Source: Pseudomonas sp. MN1F (GTDB lineage Bacteria; Pseudomonadota; Gammaproteobacteria; Pseudomonadales; Pseudomonadaceae). Taken from it: DNA of 64,000 nucleotides. The notes under the pieces are model-generated. The model worked only from the letters and a program-made list of their open reading frames with translations. It had not been told where the DNA came from and ran no database searches. Shown here piece by piece: positions 24,580-33,110 of the stretch (within the stretch, counting starts at the first letter, position 1; each line of letters begins with the position of its first letter). The position numbers and the translations under genes are program-made. The stretch covers positions 29,952-93,951 of the forward strand of contig NZ_VZII01000039.1 of assembly GCF_009391885.1 (NCBI RefSeq), written 5' to 3'.

Positions 24580-25914
24580 TCAGTCCGGCAGGGCCGAATG
24601 CGCCGTCTCCCGGCACATCAACATGGCCAGCAACGCAACCAGCGCTGCCGCCAACAGGTAGCCTGCCGGGGCCAGCTTGCTACCTGTGGCCTGGATCAAC
24701 CAGGTGGCAATGAACGGCGCAGTACCGCCAAACAGTGCGTTGGCCAGGTTGAAGCTCAAGGCGAAGCCGCTGAAGCGCACCTGAGTCGGGAATATCTCCG
24801 CCAGCAGGCACGGCAAGGTACCGTCGTTCATCGCCAGCATCGCCCCAAAGACGATCTGGATGGCCAGGATCACCAGCAACGGCTGCCCGTCGAGCAATTT
24901 GAACAAGGGCACGGTCAGGCCAAGAAACAGCAACGAAGCCACCACCAGCATGGTCTTGCGGCCGAACTGGTCGGACAGCCGCCCCATCAGGAAGATCAGG
25001 CCGATATAGGTGGCCAGCGACACCGTAGAGGCAATGAACGAATCACGCTCGCTCATGCCCATCTCGCTGGACAAATAGGTCGGCATGTAGCTGAGCAGCA
25101 GGTAGAACGCCACGGCATTGAGGCAGGTGACGCCGAGGCCGATGGCCAGGCTGCGACGATGCCGTGAAAACAGCTCGCGAATCGGCGCCGGGGTCATGCA
25201 GGCCTTGTGTTCCAGGCGCTGTTCCATCTCCAGGAACTTTGGCGTGTCCTGCAGGCTCATGCGGATGTAGCGGCCAACCAGGCCGAACGGTGCAGCCAGC
25301 AGGAACGGCAGGCGCCAGCCCCAGCTGTGCAGGTCCTCGCTGCTCAGCAGCTCATGCAGCACCGCGACGAATGCCGCACCAAACAGCAGCCCGGCGGCCG
25401 TGCTGGCCGGGACGATGCTGGTGTACAGGCCACGCCGGCCGGGCGGCGCATACTCGGCAAGAAAAGCCGCAGCACCGGCGTATTCACCCGAGGCGGAAAA
25501 CCCCTGGACCAGGCGGATCAGCAACAGCAGGCCGGGCGCCCACAGGCCGATCTGCGCATAACCTGGCAGCAGGCCGATGCAGAACGTTGAAATCGACATG
25601 ATCAGGATCGACAAGGACAGGGCGTTGCGCCGGCCATGGCGATCGCCAAAATGCCCCCAGACCACGCCACCCAGCGGGCGGACCAGAAATGACAGGGCAA
25701 ATACCGCGAAGGTTGCCAGCAAGCCGCTGGTCTTGTCGGTCTGTGGGAAGAAGGTGGCGGCAATGATGGTGGCGAGGTAGCCGTAGGCGGCGTAGTCGAA
25801 CCATTCGACGAAATTGCCCATGAAACTGGCGCGCGCGGCCTTGCGCAGGGCCTGGCGTTCGGCGTTTGGTGCGGCGTTGTCAAGGGAAGGAGCGTTGAGC
25901 GTGGTGCTGGACAT
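24580..25914 (-). CDS. MFS (MHS family) transporter, probable creatine uptake
   Basis: A 444-residue, twelve-helix major facilitator of the metabolite:H+ symporter family (ProP, ShiA, KgtP relatives). Landmarks are MGNFVEWFDYAAYGYLATII in the first helix, FLVRPLGGVVWGHFGDRHGR in loop 2-3 and RLSDQFGRKTM in loop 8-9. AGAGGG precedes the ATG. It lies between the GlxA-type regulator and creatinase and is separated from creatinase by a REP pair. Creatine or a related guanidino/betaine compound is the likely substrate, by context only. Confidence 0.83.
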   Translation of the reverse strand: MSSTTLNAPSLDNAAPNAERQALRKAARASFMGNFVEWFDYAAYGYLATIIAATFFPQTDKTSGLLATFAVFALSFLVRPLGGVVWGHFGDRHGRRNALSLSILIMSISTFCIGLLPGYAQIGLWAPGLLLLIRLVQGFSASGEYAGAAAFLAEYAPPGRRGLYTSIVPASTAAGLLFGAAFVAVLHELLSSEDLHSWGWRLPFLLAAPFGLVGRYIRMSLQDTPKFLEMEQRLEHKACMTPAPIRELFSRHRRSLAIGLGVTCLNAVAFYLLLSYMPTYLSSEMGMSERDSFIASTVSLATYIGLIFLMGRLSDQFGRKTMLVVASLLFLGLTVPLFKLLDGQPLLVILAIQIVFGAMLAMNDGTLPCLLAEIFPTQVRFSGFALSFNLANALFGGTAPFIATWLIQATGSKLAPAGYLLAAALVALLAMLMCRETAHSALPD

Positions 25915-25990
25915 GACGGGTACCCTCTGATTCTTCTAATTGGAGGCAGGGTCTGGTGGTCATACAGTGGTTTTTATATTGCCCGGGGCG

Positions 25991-26062
25991 GCCCCTTCGC
26001 GGCCGAAGCCGCCCCCACAGGTATTTCACTGGCCTCTGTAGGAGCGGCTTCAGCCGCGAAGC
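25991..26062. repeat. REP pair between creatinase and transporter
   Basis: Left unit gccccttcgcggccgaagcc and right unit ctgtaggagcggcttcagcc face each other as inverted P. putida REP units. They lie between the end of creatinase and the start of the transporter gene and could partly separate their expression. Confidence 0.85.
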
Positions 26063-26077
26063 AGGCGACGCCGGTGC

Positions 26078-27289
26078 TTATTTGCGAATGATGTTGTGCT
26101 CCGGCCCAAACGGGAATTTGGTAATGTTCTCGGCGCCGTGCTCATTGACGATCAGGATGTCATGCTCACGGTACCCGCCCGCCCCCGGCCGCCCTTCGGG
26201 CAGCATGATCATCGGCTCGATCGACACCACCATACCCGGCTCCAGTACCGTGTCGATGTCTTCGCGCAATTCCAGCCCGGCTTCGCGGCCGTAGTAGTGG
26301 CTCAGTGTGCCGAACGAGTGGCCGTAGCCAAACGTGCGGTACTGCAGCAGGTCGTGGCGCAGGAAGATCTCGTTCAGTTCACGGGCGATGTCGCAGCAAC
26401 GCATGCCCGGGCGCACCAGCTTGAGGCCCGCCTCATGCACCTCGACGTTGGCCTGCCACAGGCGCAGGTGATCGTCCGGGCAATGATCGAGGAACAAGGT
26501 GCGCTCCAGCGCGGTGTAGTAGCCGGCGATCATCGGGAAGCAGTTGAGGCTGAGGATATCGCCCTTGTTGACCTTGCGGCTGGTGACCGGGTTGTGCGCG
26601 CCGTCGGTGTTGAGCCCGGACTGGAACCAGGTCCAGGTGTCCATCAGCTCGCTGTCCGGGAAGCTTCGGGCGATCTCGCGGACCATCGCCTGGGTGGCGT
26701 GCAGCGCCACTTCATATTCCGGCACCTGGTCGCGCAGTGCCTCGACCACCGCCGCCCCACCGATGTCGGCAACCCGTGCGCCATGGCGGATCAGCGCCTG
26801 CTCCTCGGCCGACTTGATCATGCGCATGCGCATGCACGGTACACCGATGTCGAGCAGTTCGGCCTTGGGGTAGCAGGCCGCGAGCTTGGCGTGGTTCTGC
26901 AGGTTGAGGTGGTCGTATTCGACGCCGATGCGCGAGGCCAGCGGCAGGGCCTGCTGGATGGCGACGAAGTAGTTGTCACGTTGCCAGTCGGTGTAGACGA
27001 TGTTGTCGGTGCCCACCGTGCGCCGCCAGGGCTGGCCGCCGTCGATGTTGGCGCTGATCGACACCACCTTGTCCTGGGTCACCACCAGCGCGTAGGGGCG
27101 GCCGAACGAGCAGTAGAGGAAGTCGCTGTAGTAGTTGACGTTGTGGTACGAGGTGAAGATCGCCGCTTCGATATCCTGCTCGGCCATGTAGGCCCGCAGG
27201 CGGGCGTGACGGGCGGCGTACTCCTGTGCGGAGAAGGTCGGTTTGACCTTGTCGCCATTGCGGATTTTCAGGGTCTGGGGCATTTGCAT
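26078..27289 (-). CDS. Creatinase (creatine amidinohydrolase)
   Basis: A 403-residue cytoplasmic homodimeric hydrolase splitting creatine into sarcosine and urea. The sequence and length match P. putida creatinase closely: a creatinase-type N-terminal domain (FTSYHNVNYYSDFLYCSFGR) and a pita-bread C-terminal domain. The catalytic His232 is present in NTDGAHNPVTSRKV. It belongs to the M24 fold but needs no metal. AAGGAA precedes the ATG. No creatininase, sarcosine oxidase or urease gene lies in this window, so the rest of the pathway must be elsewhere. Confidence 0.93.
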   Translation of the reverse strand: MQMPQTLKIRNGDKVKPTFSAQEYAARHARLRAYMAEQDIEAAIFTSYHNVNYYSDFLYCSFGRPYALVVTQDKVVSISANIDGGQPWRRTVGTDNIVYTDWQRDNYFVAIQQALPLASRIGVEYDHLNLQNHAKLAACYPKAELLDIGVPCMRMRMIKSAEEQALIRHGARVADIGGAAVVEALRDQVPEYEVALHATQAMVREIARSFPDSELMDTWTWFQSGLNTDGAHNPVTSRKVNKGDILSLNCFPMIAGYYTALERTLFLDHCPDDHLRLWQANVEVHEAGLKLVRPGMRCCDIARELNEIFLRHDLLQYRTFGYGHSFGTLSHYYGREAGLELREDIDTVLEPGMVVSIEPMIMLPEGRPGAGGYREHDILIVNEHGAENITKFPFGPEHNIIRK

Positions 27290-27410
27290 GGTCGGTGTTC
27301 CTTGTCGTTGTGAGCACGCTGTTCAGGCCGGCCGCCTGGAAAGCATTGCAACAGAACCAACGAGGACGCTTTTGTATCTATCCGACCTGGAATTGGCGTT
27401 ATCGCCACAG

Positions 27411-27439
27411 GCCGGGGGGGCGCCTTGCGCCCCCCCGGC
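27411..27439. terminator. Strong GC hairpin after katG
   Basis: A perfect 13-bp inverted repeat (GCCGGGGGGGCGC / GCGCCCCCCCGGC) with a 3-base loop lies 12 bases after the katG stop. It has no U tract but should end katG transcripts and insulate the creatinase promoter. Confidence 0.7.
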
Positions 27440-27450
27440 TTCAAACAGCG

Positions 27451-29706
27451 CTATTTGAGGTCAAACCGGTCAAGCTCCATGACTTTCACCCAGGCCGCGA
27501 CGAAGTCTTTGACGAACTTGTCATTGCCATCGCTGCTGCCATACACCTCGCTCAACGCCCGCAGTTGCGCATGCGAGCCGAACACCAGGTCGACCCGGCT
27601 GCCCGTCCACTTCACCTGCCCGGTCTTGCGGTCGCGGCCCTCGAAGCTGTCGTTGTCCGCCGACGTCGGCTTCCATTCCACGCCCATGTCCAGCAGGTTG
27701 CGGAAGAACTCGTTGCTCAGGGTGCCAGGCTTGTCGGTAAACACACCGTCCTTGCTGCCGCCATGGTTGGCACCGAGCACGCGCAAGCCGCCAATCAGCA
27801 CGGTCAGTTCAGGTGCAGTGAGGGTCAGCAGTTGGGCCTTGTCCAGCAACAGCTTCTCGGCCTTGACGCTGTAGCGGGCCTTGCTGAAGTTGCGAAAGCC
27901 ATCAGCCAGCGGTTCCAGCACGGCAAACGACTCGACATCGGTCTGCGCCTGGGAGGCATCGACACGGCCCGGGCGGAAGCCCACGCTGATGTTGTGCCCG
28001 GCATCCTTGGCGGCCTTCTCCACGGCGGCTGAGCCGGCGAGGACGATCAGGTCGGCCAGGGAGATCTTCTTGCCACCGGCGTTGAACTCGCCCTGGATCT
28101 TCTCCAGCGCCGCCAGCACCTTGCCAGTGCCCTGGTTGGCCGCCCAGTCCTTCTGCGGCGCCAGGCGCAGCCGGCCACCGTTGGCACCACCGCGCTTGTC
28201 CGAGCCACGGAAGGTCGAGGCAGCCGCCCAGGCGGTGGCCACCAGTTCGGCGACGCTCAGGCCCGATGCGAGAATCCTGGCCTTGAGCCCGGCGATATCC
28301 TGCTCGCCCACCAGCGGCTGGTCGGCTTTGGGCAGCGGGTCTTGCCACAGCAACTCTTCGTTGGGCATTTCCGGGCCCAGGTAGCGCGAGAGCGGCCCCA
28401 TGTCACGGTGGATCAGCTTGTACCAGGCGCGGGCGAAGGCATCGGCCAGCTGGTCAGGGTTGTCCTTGAAGCGCTTGGCGATCGGCCCGTAGATCGGGTC
28501 GAAGCGCAGCGCCAGGTCGGAGGTGAGCATCGAGGGCGCGTGGCGCTTGCCCGCGTCATGGGCATCCGGCACGGTGCCTGCGCCTTTGCCATCCTTGGGT
28601 CGCCACTGGTGAGCGCCGGCCGGGCTCTTGGTCAGTTCCCACTCGAAGTTGAACAGGTTGTTGAGGTACTCGTTGCTCCATTGGGTGGGCGTCGAGGTCC
28701 AGGTCACTTCCAGGCCGCTGGTGATCGTATCGCCACCCTTGCCGCTACCGAACTTGTTGGCCCAGCCCAGGCCCTGCAGCTCCAGGCCTGCCGCTTCAGG
28801 CTCGGGGCCGACGTTGTCGGCCGGGCCGGCACCGTGGGTTTTGCCGAAGGCGTGGCCGCCGGCGATCAGCGCCACGGTTTCTTCGTCGTTCATGGCCATG
28901 CGGCCGAACGTTTCGCGGATGTCCCGGCCCGATGCCACAGGGTCCGGGTTGCCTTCCGGGCCTTCCGGGTTGACGTAGATCAGGCCCATCTGCACCGCAG
29001 CCAGCGGGTTTTCCAGGTTGCGCTCGCTGCTGAGGTCACGGCTCTGTTCTTCGGGATGTTTCTGCGGCTCTGCGACCAGGTCACCCTGCCCTGGCGGCTG
29101 CGCCTTGACCTGCTCCTTGCCATAACGGGTGTCGCCACCCAGCCAGACCTTTTCCGAACCCCAGTACACGTCTTCGTCCGGCTCCCACACATCGGCGCGG
29201 CCGCCAGAGAAACCGAAGGTCTTGAAGCCCATGGACTCCAGGGCGACGTTGCCGGTGAGGACGATCAGGTCGGCCCAGGAGATCTTGTTGCCGTACTTCT
29301 GCTTGATCGGCCACAGCAGGCGCCGGGCCTTGTCCAGGCTGACGTTGTCCGGCCAGCTGTTGAGTGGGGCGAAACGCTGCTGACCGGAACCGGCACCACC
29401 GCGGCCATCACCGATACGGTAGGTGCCGGCGCTGTGCCAGGCCATGCGGATGAACAGCGGGCCATAGTGGCCGAAGTCGGCTGGCCACCAGTCCTGGGAG
29501 TCGGTCATCAAGGCGGTCAGGTCTTTTTTCAGGGCCTGGAAGTCGAGGCTCTTGAACGCCTTGGCATAGTCGAATTCCGGGTCAGGGCTGGACTTCGACG
29601 AGTGTTGATGAAGGATCCTGAGGTTGAGCTGGTCAGGCCACCAGTCACGGTTGGTGGTGCCGCCACCAGCGGTTTGATGGAACGGGCATTTCGATTCGTT
29701 CGACAT
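27451..29706 (-). CDS. katG: Catalase-peroxidase
   Basis: A 751-residue bifunctional haem enzyme that removes hydrogen peroxide. The distal site residues Arg87, Trp90 and His91 are in RMAWHSAGTYR. The Tyr and Met of the Met-Tyr-Trp adduct are in YVNPEGPEG and GRMAMND, and the proximal histidine is in VALIAGGHAFGKTHGAG. Both the N-terminal catalytic and C-terminal degenerate peroxidase halves are intact. AAAGG precedes the ATG. It is divergent from a LysR gene; a possible OxyR-type site lies in the shared gap. Confidence 0.96.
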   Translation of the reverse strand: MSNESKCPFHQTAGGGTTNRDWWPDQLNLRILHQHSSKSSPDPEFDYAKAFKSLDFQALKKDLTALMTDSQDWWPADFGHYGPLFIRMAWHSAGTYRIGDGRGGAGSGQQRFAPLNSWPDNVSLDKARRLLWPIKQKYGNKISWADLIVLTGNVALESMGFKTFGFSGGRADVWEPDEDVYWGSEKVWLGGDTRYGKEQVKAQPPGQGDLVAEPQKHPEEQSRDLSSERNLENPLAAVQMGLIYVNPEGPEGNPDPVASGRDIRETFGRMAMNDEETVALIAGGHAFGKTHGAGPADNVGPEPEAAGLELQGLGWANKFGSGKGGDTITSGLEVTWTSTPTQWSNEYLNNLFNFEWELTKSPAGAHQWRPKDGKGAGTVPDAHDAGKRHAPSMLTSDLALRFDPIYGPIAKRFKDNPDQLADAFARAWYKLIHRDMGPLSRYLGPEMPNEELLWQDPLPKADQPLVGEQDIAGLKARILASGLSVAELVATAWAAASTFRGSDKRGGANGGRLRLAPQKDWAANQGTGKVLAALEKIQGEFNAGGKKISLADLIVLAGSAAVEKAAKDAGHNISVGFRPGRVDASQAQTDVESFAVLEPLADGFRNFSKARYSVKAEKLLLDKAQLLTLTAPELTVLIGGLRVLGANHGGSKDGVFTDKPGTLSNEFFRNLLDMGVEWKPTSADNDSFEGRDRKTGQVKWTGSRVDLVFGSHAQLRALSEVYGSSDGNDKFVKDFVAAWVKVMELDRFDLK

Positions 29707-29944
29707 CTGCTGTTACCTTTGGGTCGGTTATCCAGATTTCCGGTCTATGCCAGGTGTTCTTTCAGCCGAGCACTTGGGCTCATGCCTACCCCTCATCAGG
29801 TCAAGTCGGTCATGTGCCGACACGGGGCTGGCGAAGCTCTCACGTCACGTGCGGCGCGGTCTTGCACGCAAGTGCTGACACGCCGCCCGCGGGCGGATTT
29901 CGCAGGGCCAAGGGGAAGACTAGTCGAGCTTGGGCAGAGGTCTA

Positions 29945-29981
29945 ATAGAGTGGCTCTTGCAGGCTGATAGCCCCGGCACAT
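29945..29981. promoter_or_regulatory. Possible OxyR-type site upstream of katG
   Basis: Two ATAG half-elements start exactly 22 bases apart (29945 and 29967), the spacing of the tandem OxyR consensus. The inner CTAT partners are only half matched. It lies about 240 bases from katG and about 75 from the LysR start, so the target is uncertain. I see nothing else clear in the 348-base gap (29707-30054). Confidence 0.3.
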
Positions 29982-30054
29982 CCATACAAGGCACTATGCT
30001 CAGCGTCGTGCTTCAATACACCGCCAACCCCTCTACCCCCGGTGAGCCAGCCCC

Positions 30055-30963
30055 ATGAACCGCAACGACCTGCGCCGCGTCGACATGAACCTGCTGGTGC
30101 TTTTCGAAGCCCTGATGATCGAGCGCAACCTGACCCGCGTCGGCGAGAAGCTGTTCATCACCCAGTCCACCGTCAGCGCCGCCCTCGCCCGCCTGCGCGA
30201 ACTGTTCGACGACCCGCTGCTGATCCGCAGCGGCCGGGCCATGGAGCCGACGCCGCGGGCGATGCAGATCTTCGCCGAGCTGGGCCCGGCCATGGACGTG
30301 ATTTCGTCGGCCATCAGCCGCGCCCGCGACTTCGACCCGGCCAACAGTTGCAACCAGTTCCGCCTGGGGCTTTCGGACGACGCCGAGTTCGGCCTGTTCC
30401 CGGCCCTGCTGCAGGCCCTGCGCGAGGAAGCACCGGACATCAGCGTGGTGGTGCGCCGCGCCAACTTCCTGCTGATGCCGGGCCTGCTGGCCAGTGGCGA
30501 GATTTCCGTGGGCGTGAGCTACACCACCGACCTGCCGGCCACCGCCAAACGCCGCAAACTGCGCGATATCGGTGTGCGTGTGCTGCGCGCCGACGACCGC
30601 CCCGGCCCGCTGACCCTCGATGAGTACTGTGCCCGGCCCCATGTGATGGTGTCGTTCTCCGGCGACATGAGCGGCAACATCGACCTCGACCTCGCGCGCA
30701 TCGGCCGCTGCCGCAAGGTGGTGCTGGCCGTGCCGCAGTTCGGCAGCCTGCGCGCGCTGCTGCGCAACACCGAAATGATCGCCACCGTGCCGGACTACGC
30801 CGCCTGTGCCCTGGCCGACGATGGCAGCCTGCGCGCCGACCCGGCGCCCTTCGAGATCACCGAGGCCGAGCTGTCGATGGTCTGGAGCGGCGCCCACGAC
30901 AACGACCCCGCCGAGCGCTGGCTGCGCGAGCGCATCCTGCAGTTCATGGCCCGCCCGAGCTGA
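30055..30963 (+). CDS. LysR-family regulator, NodD/LeuO-like class
   Basis: A 302-residue regulator. The N-terminus NRNDLRRVDMNLLVLFEALM and helix-turn-helix RVGEKLFITQSTVSAALARL place it in the NodD/NahR/LeuO-like class whose effector domain (NQFRLGLSDDAEFGLFPALL) often binds aromatic compounds. It is divergent from katG and not obviously linked to it in function. No enzyme gene follows directly, so its regulon is unknown. Confidence 0.86.
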   Translation: MNRNDLRRVDMNLLVLFEALMIERNLTRVGEKLFITQSTVSAALARLRELFDDPLLIRSGRAMEPTPRAMQIFAELGPAMDVISSAISRARDFDPANSCNQFRLGLSDDAEFGLFPALLQALREEAPDISVVVRRANFLLMPGLLASGEISVGVSYTTDLPATAKRRKLRDIGVRVLRADDRPGPLTLDEYCARPHVMVSFSGDMSGNIDLDLARIGRCRKVVLAVPQFGSLRALLRNTEMIATVPDYAACALADDGSLRADPAPFEITEAELSMVWSGAHDNDPAERWLRERILQFMARPS

Positions 30964-31064
30964 TTCATCGACCCCATCGATAGCCACCATGAATGCCATC
31001 AAGTTCCGCCGCAGCCGCGGCGGGCGGAAGATGGCGGCATTCACTGATCGATGAGGCTCTCCCC

Positions 31065-31664
31065 ATGAAAACCGGCATGCTCGCTGCCCTGCTCGCCCTG
31101 TTCGCTGCCCTTGGCGGTTGTGCCGCGCCGGCTAGCCAGCAGGTTGCCCAGCCTTATGGGCATTTCTACTCGGCCAGCGCCATTTCCAGCGTCGCACTAG
31201 CCCCGGGGCAGCACGTGGCCGTGCTGCTCGGGCGCAATACCGACAGCACCCTCAGCTACCTGCAGCAGCACCGTGACGACGCGGTGGCCACAGCGCAGCC
31301 GCGCAGCATTCCGGTAGCCTCCCTGCGCGGAGGTAGCCAAGCCTACGACTGGCTGGCGCATTCGCTGGCCCAGCAGTTCGCCGATGTGACCTTTTATGAA
31401 GACCTGGACAGCCTGCTCGCCGCCCATCCGGACGTGATCGTGCTGCTGGACAGCGAAAGCCGCCTGGCCACGGCAGACGTGGAGAGCCGGGTGGTGGCGC
31501 GATTCTTCGACAGCCAGCTGACCTACATCGGCCGCGCCGAGGGCCGTGCGCGCAAGGATGTCAGCAATGTGGCGCGGATGCTGGAAGACGAACAGGCCGC
31601 CAAGGCCGATGCCCTGCGGGATTTCGACGCTTCGCTGCAGCACTTGCTGGGCAGCAAGGTGTAA
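31065..31664 (+). CDS. Putative lipoprotein of unknown function
   Basis: A 199-residue protein with a lipoprotein signal (MKTGMLAALLALFAALGGC, lipidation at the cysteine of LGGC). The remainder is an alternating hydrophilic domain with VALAPGQHVAVLLGRNTDST, VTFYEDLDSLLAAHPDVIVL and an Ala/Glu/Asp-rich C-terminal helix (MLEDEQAAKADALRDFDASL). I do not recognise the family. It is 101 bases downstream of the LysR gene and 107 bases before a DUF2388 gene in the same direction. Confidence 0.7.
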   Translation: MKTGMLAALLALFAALGGCAAPASQQVAQPYGHFYSASAISSVALAPGQHVAVLLGRNTDSTLSYLQQHRDDAVATAQPRSIPVASLRGGSQAYDWLAHSLAQQFADVTFYEDLDSLLAAHPDVIVLLDSESRLATADVESRVVARFFDSQLTYIGRAEGRARKDVSNVARMLEDEQAAKADALRDFDASLQHLLGSKV

Positions 31665-31771
31665 GGCACAACAACGCCCCAGCAGAAAACAGGGAACTCC
31701 CGCCATTCTCCCGCCATCTTAAGCAGTGAGTGGTTTATTTCCTTGTGCTTCACGTTACTGGAGAACACAAC

Positions 31772-32089
31772 ATGCGCCACCTAATCCTCGCCCCTGCGCT
31801 GCTGCTCGTGCTGCCTGCCGGAGTTGCGTTGGCCAAAGTCGATGCGGGCGACGTCGCCACTTCGGCAGGTGTCTCCGCTTCGCTGTATTCAACCTTCAAG
31901 GATGACAAACGGATCATCCCCGCCCAGGACGAGCTTTCTGCGTTCGTCGCCAGCGGCGGTACCATCCGCGGCGCCTATGTGGAGTCGGCGCTGGAACAGG
32001 CCCGCAAGGACCATCCAGGGCTGCAGGCCAGTGACGAAGAGCTGGCCCGGGCAATCCTGTCCCAGGATGACCCGATCGCCGATCATTGA
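31772..32089 (+). CDS. DUF2388-family periplasmic protein
   Basis: A 105-residue protein with a signal peptide (MRHLILAPALLLVLPAGVALA) and a short domain (VATSAGVSASLYSTFKDDKR, AQDELSAFVASGGTIRGAYV, ESALEQARKDHPGLQASDEE, LARAIL) matching the DUF2388 family common in Pseudomonas, where several paralogues usually occur together; function unknown. Here it stands alone. The ATG at 31772 follows a ggag stretch. Confidence 0.82.
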   Translation: MRHLILAPALLLVLPAGVALAKVDAGDVATSAGVSASLYSTFKDDKRIIPAQDELSAFVASGGTIRGAYVESALEQARKDHPGLQASDEELARAILSQDDPIADH

Positions 32090-32096
32090 TTAATCA

Positions 32097-32144
32097 CCTG
32101 TACCGGCCTCTTCACCGCTTTAGCCGCGAAGAGGCCGCTACAGG
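32097..32144. terminator. Convergent hairpin between DUF2388 gene and glcC
   Basis: An interrupted inverted repeat (cctgtaccggcctcttc / gaagaggccgctacagg) lies between the two convergent stops. It resembles a single REP-type hairpin and probably terminates both transcripts. Confidence 0.65.
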
Positions 32145-32150
32145 TAACGC

Positions 32151-32915
32151 TCAGCCCCAACCATCCATGCGCATCGTCGCCCTGACCAAGCGCTGCTCCT
32201 CCTGCTCGATCTCGCGCAAACTGTCGCGAATCCCGTTGATATGCTCCCGCGCCGCCCGTTGCGCCTGCTCGGGCAACTGCTCCATCACCGCGTGATACAA
32301 CCGCGCATGCTGGCGATCGATCTGGCGCTTCTGCGCAGGCCGGCAATAGAGGTTGTTGACCGAGGCGAACACCGTGCTCAAGGTCAGGTCGCTCAGCGAC
32401 TGCAAGGTATGCACCAGCACCGGGTTGTGTGACGCCTCGCTGATCGCCCGGTGAAACGCATGGTCACGCCGGGCATGCTCGCGTGGGTCGAGCGCTTCGG
32501 CAGCAGCATGGGCATCCAGCATGTCTTCATAGCGCCGGCGGATCAGCAGGCGGTCGATATCGGTGGCACGCAAGGCCGCGAGGCGGGCCGACTCGGCCTC
32601 CAGCAAGGCCCGCACCTCCAGCAGGTCGAACAGCGTGCGCGGCTGTGAGCTGAACAGGTGCATCAATGGCGTGGCACCCGCCTGCCCGGCAAGGTCGGCA
32701 ACGAACGAACCGCGCCCCTGCTCGGTATCGATGATGCCGCGCCCACGCAGGATGCGCAGGCCTTCACGCAATGCCGAACGCGAGCAACCGAGCTTTTCCA
32801 CCAGGCGCCGTTCCGAGGGCAAGGCCTGGCCGACCTTGAGCACACCTTCGACGATCAGCCGCTCGACCCGCTCGGCCACCTGATCCGCGACCTTGGCCTT
32901 GCCTTCAATTCCCAT
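32151..32915 (-). CDS. glcC: FadR/GntR-family glycolate regulator GlcC
   Basis: A 254-residue regulator: N-terminal GntR winged helix (ERLIVEGVLKVGQALPSERR, LVEKLGCSRSALREGLRILR) and an all-helical FCD effector domain (residues about 95-225, LLEVRALLEAESARLAALRA, RRDHAFHRAISEASHNPVL). It is divergent from glcDEFG-glcB. Two ACTGGT-AGG-ACCAGT-type palindromes lie between, one just upstream of its own ribosome-binding site (GGAG), so it probably regulates both the operon and itself in response to glycolate. Confidence 0.92.
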   Translation of the reverse strand: MGIEGKAKVADQVAERVERLIVEGVLKVGQALPSERRLVEKLGCSRSALREGLRILRGRGIIDTEQGRGSFVADLAGQAGATPLMHLFSSQPRTLFDLLEVRALLEAESARLAALRATDIDRLLIRRRYEDMLDAHAAAEALDPREHARRDHAFHRAISEASHNPVLVHTLQSLSDLTLSTVFASVNNLYCRPAQKRQIDRQHARLYHAVMEQLPEQAQRAAREHINGIRDSLREIEQEEQRLVRATMRMDGWG

Positions 32916-32927
32916 GCACAGACTCCA

Positions 32928-32942
32928 ACTGGTAGGACCACT
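32928..32942. promoter_or_regulatory. GlcC operator, glcC-proximal
   Basis: ACTGGTAGGACCACT is a near-perfect 6-3-6 palindrome with the TGGTnnnACCA core bound by FadR-class GntR regulators. It lies 13 bases upstream of the glcC start, a position suited to autorepression. Confidence 0.65.
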
Positions 32943-33002
32943 GCTGCCGATGTTTCAAATCTAGCCGGTTGAAGCCATGGATAACCAGTACTTCACGGAA
33001 AA

Positions 33003-33017
33003 ACTGGTAGGACCAGT
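33003..33017. promoter_or_regulatory. GlcC operator, glcD-proximal
   Basis: ACTGGTAGGACCAGT is a perfect 6-3-6 palindrome with the same core as the site at 32928; the two are 75 bases apart. It lies about 95 bases before the glcD ATG. Confidence 0.7.
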
Positions 33018-33110
33018 GCCCTGCCCCCTCGACCACCCCCAGCCGAACGCGCAGGCTGCAAGGGCGAACGGTTTGCCCACAACAACAAAAATTGCCGCTG
33101 AGTGAGCCTC

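Noticed and set aside
28342..29967. 541-codon open frame antisense to katG
   Set aside because: Shadow of katG; no recognisable domain.
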